Origin: Betaproteobacteria bacterium
GTDB lineage: Bacteria; Pseudomonadota; Gammaproteobacteria; Burkholderiales; Casimicrobiaceae
DNA length: 64,000 nucleotides
Assembly (NCBI GenBank): GCA_013298145.1
Contig: JAAFJO010000003.1
Coordinates: 558,001-622,000 of the forward strand
Direction: 5' to 3'
Made by a program: the position numbers and the translations under genes. Each line of letters starts with the position of its first letter. Positions within the stretch are counted from its first letter, which is position 1. The notes beneath the pieces were generated by a model. It was given only the letters and a program-made list of their open reading frames with translations, did not search any database and had not been told where the DNA came from. Shown in pieces: positions 60,745 to 64,000 of this stretch.

Positions 60745-61977
60745 TTAGCTGAGCGCTTTTTCCCATGCACCTGACTTCATAATCCCAGCCAAGGCGTGCT
60801 CCGGATCGCAGAGCAGTTCGATATTTCGGGTCGGATCACCATTAACAACCAGCAAATCTGCCGACGCGCCGGCAGCGATTACCCCGAGCCTACCTTCCTG
60901 ATTCAGGACTTTCGCCGCAACACTGGTTGCGCTTTGAAGAATTTCCACCGCGTTTTGCACTGGCGCACGAAGTTTCCACTCGTTGACCTGCTGTGCGTGC
61001 ATGTGCCCCAACAAATCGCTGCCGAACGCAATCGGAATACCTTCGGCCTTCGCGATAGAAATGGCTCGTTGGCCCGCGCCCTTCACCCGGTCAAGCTTAG
61101 CGAGCATGTCATTGCTCCAACCGAGTCTGATCCCTTCGTCGCCAAGCGCGAAATAGGTGGCGAGGGTTGGCACCAGGTATGCGCCCTCGTCCCGCATCGC
61201 GCGGGCGGCGGCCTCGTCTAACAGGTTTCCATGCTCAATCGTTCTCACGCCGCAACGTACCGCGCGGGTTATTGACTGTGGCGAGTACGCGTGCGCCATC
61301 ACATAAGTATTCGCAGCCGCCGCCTCCTCACACGCGGCGCTCAACTCGTCGAGCGAGTACTGAGTGCCATCGATAGGATCAGTCGGACTCGCGACGCCTC
61401 CACCCGCCATTATTTTTATCTGGTTAGCACCGTTTCGAAGCTGCTCGCGTACCGCCTTCCTTACTTCTGGCACCCCGTCCGCTAGCGCGGGGAACAATCC
61501 GATTCCCGCGCAACTGCAAATGAACTCTTTAACGCCGCGCGGGCGAATGTCCGCATGGCCGCCAGTTTGCGAAAGCGGCGCGTTCGCGATGAACAGTCGT
61601 GGCCCTCGAAAATAGCCTCGCTCGATGGCGAGTTGAAGGCCGTAGTCTGCGCCCGCAGCATCGCGCACGGTCGTGAAGCCGCGCATCAACATGCTTTCCA
61701 GCACCTGTTTTGCCTGCGCAGTGATGAGCGAAGGCGGTGTCATCGAGAGCTGCCAAACGTCGTGATGCACGGCATTTACGTGCACGTGGCAGTCGATAAA
61801 ACCTGGAAGTACGATCCGGTGACCTATTTCGATGACTAGCGCACTCTCCGGCCCCTCAATTCGAGAAGACACATCATCGATTCGACCGTCGCGCACCAGA
61901 ATGTCACACGCCGGAAGAAGCGCCCCGCTGATCGAATCGAAGATTCGAGCGTTACGAAGAATCGATGGTCGCGTCAT
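60745..61977 (-). CDS. Metal-dependent amidohydrolase (imidazolonepropionase/prolidase-like)
   Basis: 410 residues. The metal site includes DCHVHVN, the carboxylated Lys in NQIKIMAGGG, His in VMAHAYSP, His in TIEHGN and Asp in FGSDLLG. The C-terminal sheet GADLLVVNGDP-type completes the composite fold. The closest group by eye includes the Xaa-Pro/Xaa-Arg dipeptidase-like amidohydrolases. The exact substrate is not known. It is divergent from the sigma factor gene. Confidence 0.85.
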   Translation of the reverse strand: MTRPSILRNARIFDSISGALLPACDILVRDGRIDDVSSRIEGPESALVIEIGHRIVLPGFIDCHVHVNAVHHDVWQLSMTPPSLITAQAKQVLESMLMRGFTTVRDAAGADYGLQLAIERGYFRGPRLFIANAPLSQTGGHADIRPRGVKEFICSCAGIGLFPALADGVPEVRKAVREQLRNGANQIKIMAGGGVASPTDPIDGTQYSLDELSAACEEAAAANTYVMAHAYSPQSITRAVRCGVRTIEHGNLLDEAAARAMRDEGAYLVPTLATYFALGDEGIRLGWSNDMLAKLDRVKGAGQRAISIAKAEGIPIAFGSDLLGHMHAQQVNEWKLRAPVQNAVEILQSATSVAAKVLNQEGRLGVIAAGASADLLVVNGDPTRNIELLCDPEHALAGIMKSGAWEKALS

Positions 61978-62108
61978 GGATGTGTTGCCGAAGTGAAAGC
62001 AAGTCGCAGCATAGCCTGTCGATCCCGCGTTCGCGCGTGGGGTGCCGTTTTTCTGGCGCGACGAAACTACGCGCGCTAAACTCGCAGATAGGTGAAGGGA
62101 TCAAACCA

Positions 62109-62723
62109 ATGATGGGCGGGCAAAAGACCAACGCATCGGGGTCGAGCGATGGCGCAACCGAGTTAATCCAACGGGCGTCGCGCGGCGACGGAGACGCCAT
62201 GAGCGCGCTGTACGCGAAACTTTACCCAGAAATAAAGCGGGTCGCGCGGGCTAGGCTCGCCCAAGCGGGCGGCGTCACCGGACTCAACGCGACCGCACTC
62301 GTGCACGAAGGCTTTATGCGCATGGCGGAGCGTGAGGGGCTCAATGGACATACGCGCGTGCAGTTTTTTGCCTACATCGGAAAAGTGCTGCGGTCAATTG
62401 TTATTGACTTCGTGCGCGCACGCGATTCCGAGAAGCGCGGCGGCGGGGCCACGCTCCTCACGCTGTCACACGCCGATGCCGCGGCCGACGCCAACCTTCC
62501 CGCGGTCGATGTGATTGCGCTTGATCGAGCTGTGGAGCAGCTCAAATCGATTGATGAAGGCATGTATCAAACAGCCGAACTTCATTTCTTTTGTGGCATG
62601 ACCATCGAGGAGACAGCAGCCGCGCGCGGCGTATCCAGCCGAACCGTGAATCGCGAAATTCTGAAATCTCGCGCGCTGCTCGGCGAATGGCTTGAACTCG
62701 ATCCAAACGCATCCACGAGGTGA
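62109..62723 (+). CDS. ECF-type RNA polymerase sigma factor (TIGR02999/PF07638-like)
   Basis: 204 residues from ATG 62109. Region 2 is LYPEIKRVARARLAQAGGVTGLNATALVHEGFMRMAER, followed by RVQFFAYIGKVLRSIVIDFVRAR (-10 recognition region). Region 4 is HFFCGMTIEETAAARGVSSRTVNREILKSRALL. This ECF subgroup is typically next to a Ser/Thr kinase that controls it by phosphorylation, as here, rather than an anti-sigma factor. The gene starts 131 bases from the divergent amidohydrolase gene. Confidence 0.9.
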   Translation: MMGGQKTNASGSSDGATELIQRASRGDGDAMSALYAKLYPEIKRVARARLAQAGGVTGLNATALVHEGFMRMAEREGLNGHTRVQFFAYIGKVLRSIVIDFVRARDSEKRGGGATLLTLSHADAAADANLPAVDVIALDRAVEQLKSIDEGMYQTAELHFFCGMTIEETAAARGVSSRTVNREILKSRALLGEWLELDPNASTR

Positions 62724-62757
62724 CGCGTTTCACCTGACTTCTGCGTCCTTACTTGAG

Positions 62758-64000
62758 ATGAACGAAGGCCCGCAAACTCAATCAAAGCCATTTGACACAT
62801 CGCACTGGAAGCGGGTCAACCAGGCGCTAGATCAGGCCTTGGAGCTTTCGGGAACGGACGCAGAAGCGTTCCTGAACGCGCTCGCGAGCGAAGACCCCGA
62901 AGTTGCGATCGATGTACGTCGCTTACATGCACGCGCCGCGCTCACGCAACCGCTCAGCTCCGATACCTCGGCGGCGGGCGTATCGGCTGCTGCGCGGGGA
63001 TTGACCACCGAGCTGTCAACGGTATTCAACGCCGTCGACTCGAAATCTCCGCTCGCCGAGCACGGCTTCGACGAGTTACTACAGCGCGCACTGCGTGCTG
63101 AGCGAGCCACGCAGCGCGCACGACACTTCGATGGTGAAATCTGCGGCGCATGGCGCTTACGTCACGTGATTGGCACGGGTGGCATGGGCGAAGTGTGGCT
63201 CGCGGAACGCGCCGACGGTCTCTATGACGCGCGGGCGGCGGTGAAGTTTTTGCGGCATGACGGCGATACCGAGCGATTTGAAGCACGGTTCTCCCAAGAG
63301 CGCGCGCTCTTGGCACGTTTGAATCACCCTTGCATCGCAAGATTGCTCGACGCCGGTCGGCAATTCGGCGAGCCGTTCCTCGTGCTTGAGTACGTCGAAG
63401 GCCAGAACCTTCTCGATTACGTGAGGCAACACGCAGCCACGGTTGAAGCGCGCCTCGCGCTGATCCGCCAAATCGGCGAAGCGATCGCCTACGCCCATTC
63501 CCAGTTAGTGGTACACCGCGATCTGAAGCCATCAAATGTCTTGGTCACGGCTGAAGGTCGAGTCAAGTTGCTGGATTTCGGTGTCGCTGGTCTTTTAGCT
63601 GACAACGATTTTCAGCAAACTACCGAATCGCCCGCGACCCGAATTGCGGGACGCGGCCTCACCCCAGAATACGCTGCGCCTGAGCAAATTACCGGGGAAG
63701 CGAGTGGCGTTGCGAGCGACGTGTATGCGCTCGGTGCGCTCGCCTTTCATTTGCTTACAGGTCGGCGTGCCCATTTACCGGAAACACCCGGAAGAGCGGC
63801 GATGGAGCACGCGATTTTGCACACCGATGCACCGCGTGTATCTGATGCCGCCCGACGCCCACTCTTAGACCCAGTTAGTGATTCAGTGAATCCTCCAACT
63901 GATCTGACAAGACTGAATGCAGACATGGACGCGATCATCGCATGCATGATGCGTCGCGATCCCCATGCGCGCTATCGAACTGCGGGAGAGGCGCTTGCTG
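62758..64000 (+). CDS. Serine/threonine protein kinase, N-terminal part (runs off window)
   Basis: 414 codons are open to the right edge with no stop. A variable N-terminal part of about 130 residues precedes a Hanks-type kinase domain: glycine loop GTGGMGEVW at 139-147, ATP-binding K163 in AVKFL, catalytic loop HRDLKPSN with D255, DFG at 273-275, and the AAPEQ segment. It lies 34 bases after the ECF sigma gene and is probably co-transcribed with it. Typical relatives continue with TPR or other sensor domains beyond the kinase, not visible here. Confidence 0.92.
   Translation, partial: MNEGPQTQSKPFDTSHWKRVNQALDQALELSGTDAEAFLNALASEDPEVAIDVRRLHARAALTQPLSSDTSAAGVSAAARGLTTELSTVFNAVDSKSPLAEHGFDELLQRALRAERATQRARHFDGEICGAWRLRHVIGTGGMGEVWLAERADGLYDARAAVKFLRHDGDTERFEARFSQERALLARLNHPCIARLLDAGRQFGEPFLVLEYVEGQNLLDYVRQHAATVEARLALIRQIGEAIAYAHSQLVVHRDLKPSNVLVTAEGRVKLLDFGVAGLLADNDFQQTTESPATRIAGRGLTPEYAAPEQITGEASGVASDVYALGALAFHLLTGRRAHLPETPGRAAMEHAILHTDAPRVSDAARRPLLDPVSDSVNPPTDLTRLNADMDAIIACMMRRDPHARYRTAGEALA

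Overview
The window looks like a chromosomal stretch of a Gram-negative betaproteobacterium, probably Burkholderiales-like. Supporting points are the gene orders scpA-scpB-rluB, dapA-bamC, mltG-tmk-holB-pilZ-tatD and surE-pcm-nlpD, a 16-strand-type Gram-negative porin, a long TrpS, lipid A and T2SS genes, and moderately high GC coding sequence with frequent GTG and TTG starts. I cannot name the species. Genes are densely packed and many neighbours overlap by ATGA or GTGA, which suggests translational coupling. I see no prophage, insertion sequence, rRNA or CRISPR array.

Positions 1-9.5 kb: the 5' end of a family 2 glycosyltransferase and an ArsS-type radical SAM/Cys-rich protein. Next is a minus-strand operon for a Dpp/Opp-type peptide importer (two ATPases, two permeases) interrupted by two tandem M20 amidohydrolases and a lipoprotein. 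It lacks its own binding protein; a family 5 binding protein stands alone at 56.8 kb. rlmB and a tRNA-Thr(CGU) follow.

9.6-21.7 kb: an unusually long RluB with low-complexity tails, the condensin partners scpB and scpA, a DUF962/Mpo1-like membrane protein, a VOC protein, trpS, a site-2 protease, a porin, and nlpD-pcm-surE with no rpoS after nlpD.

21.7-32 kb: an orphan iron-type ABC permease coupled to a RoxA-like ribosomal oxygenase, a 22-bp palindromic tandem repeat, a small unknown protein, a lipoprotein made of 11-residue AKDAA repeats with a strong terminator, a HAD phosphatase, an MBL hydrolase, bamC, dapA, an NlpC/P60 peptidase, an ankyrin protein and tatD.

32-40 kb: pilZ, holB, tmk and mltG on the minus strand, divergent from a type II secretion cluster gspG-I-J-K-L-M-N. 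This half-cluster lacks gspC-F and gspH.

40-56.6 kb: a secreted alpha/beta hydrolase, membrane and lipoprotein genes, a TadA-GNAT fusion coupled to a PaiB-like protein, two EamA-type exporters, an XRE-cupin regulator, cysS, a secreted subtilisin-like protease (a plausible T2SS substrate), a Bcp peroxiredoxin, a P-loop kinase-like gene without an ordinary start codon, and a five-gene transhydrogenase operon in which two small membrane proteins sit between the pnt subunits.

56.7-64 kb: the solitary peptide-binding protein with a textbook terminator, a lipid A phosphoethanolamine transferase, an amidohydrolase, and an ECF-type sigma factor followed by a Ser/Thr protein kinase cut by the window edge.
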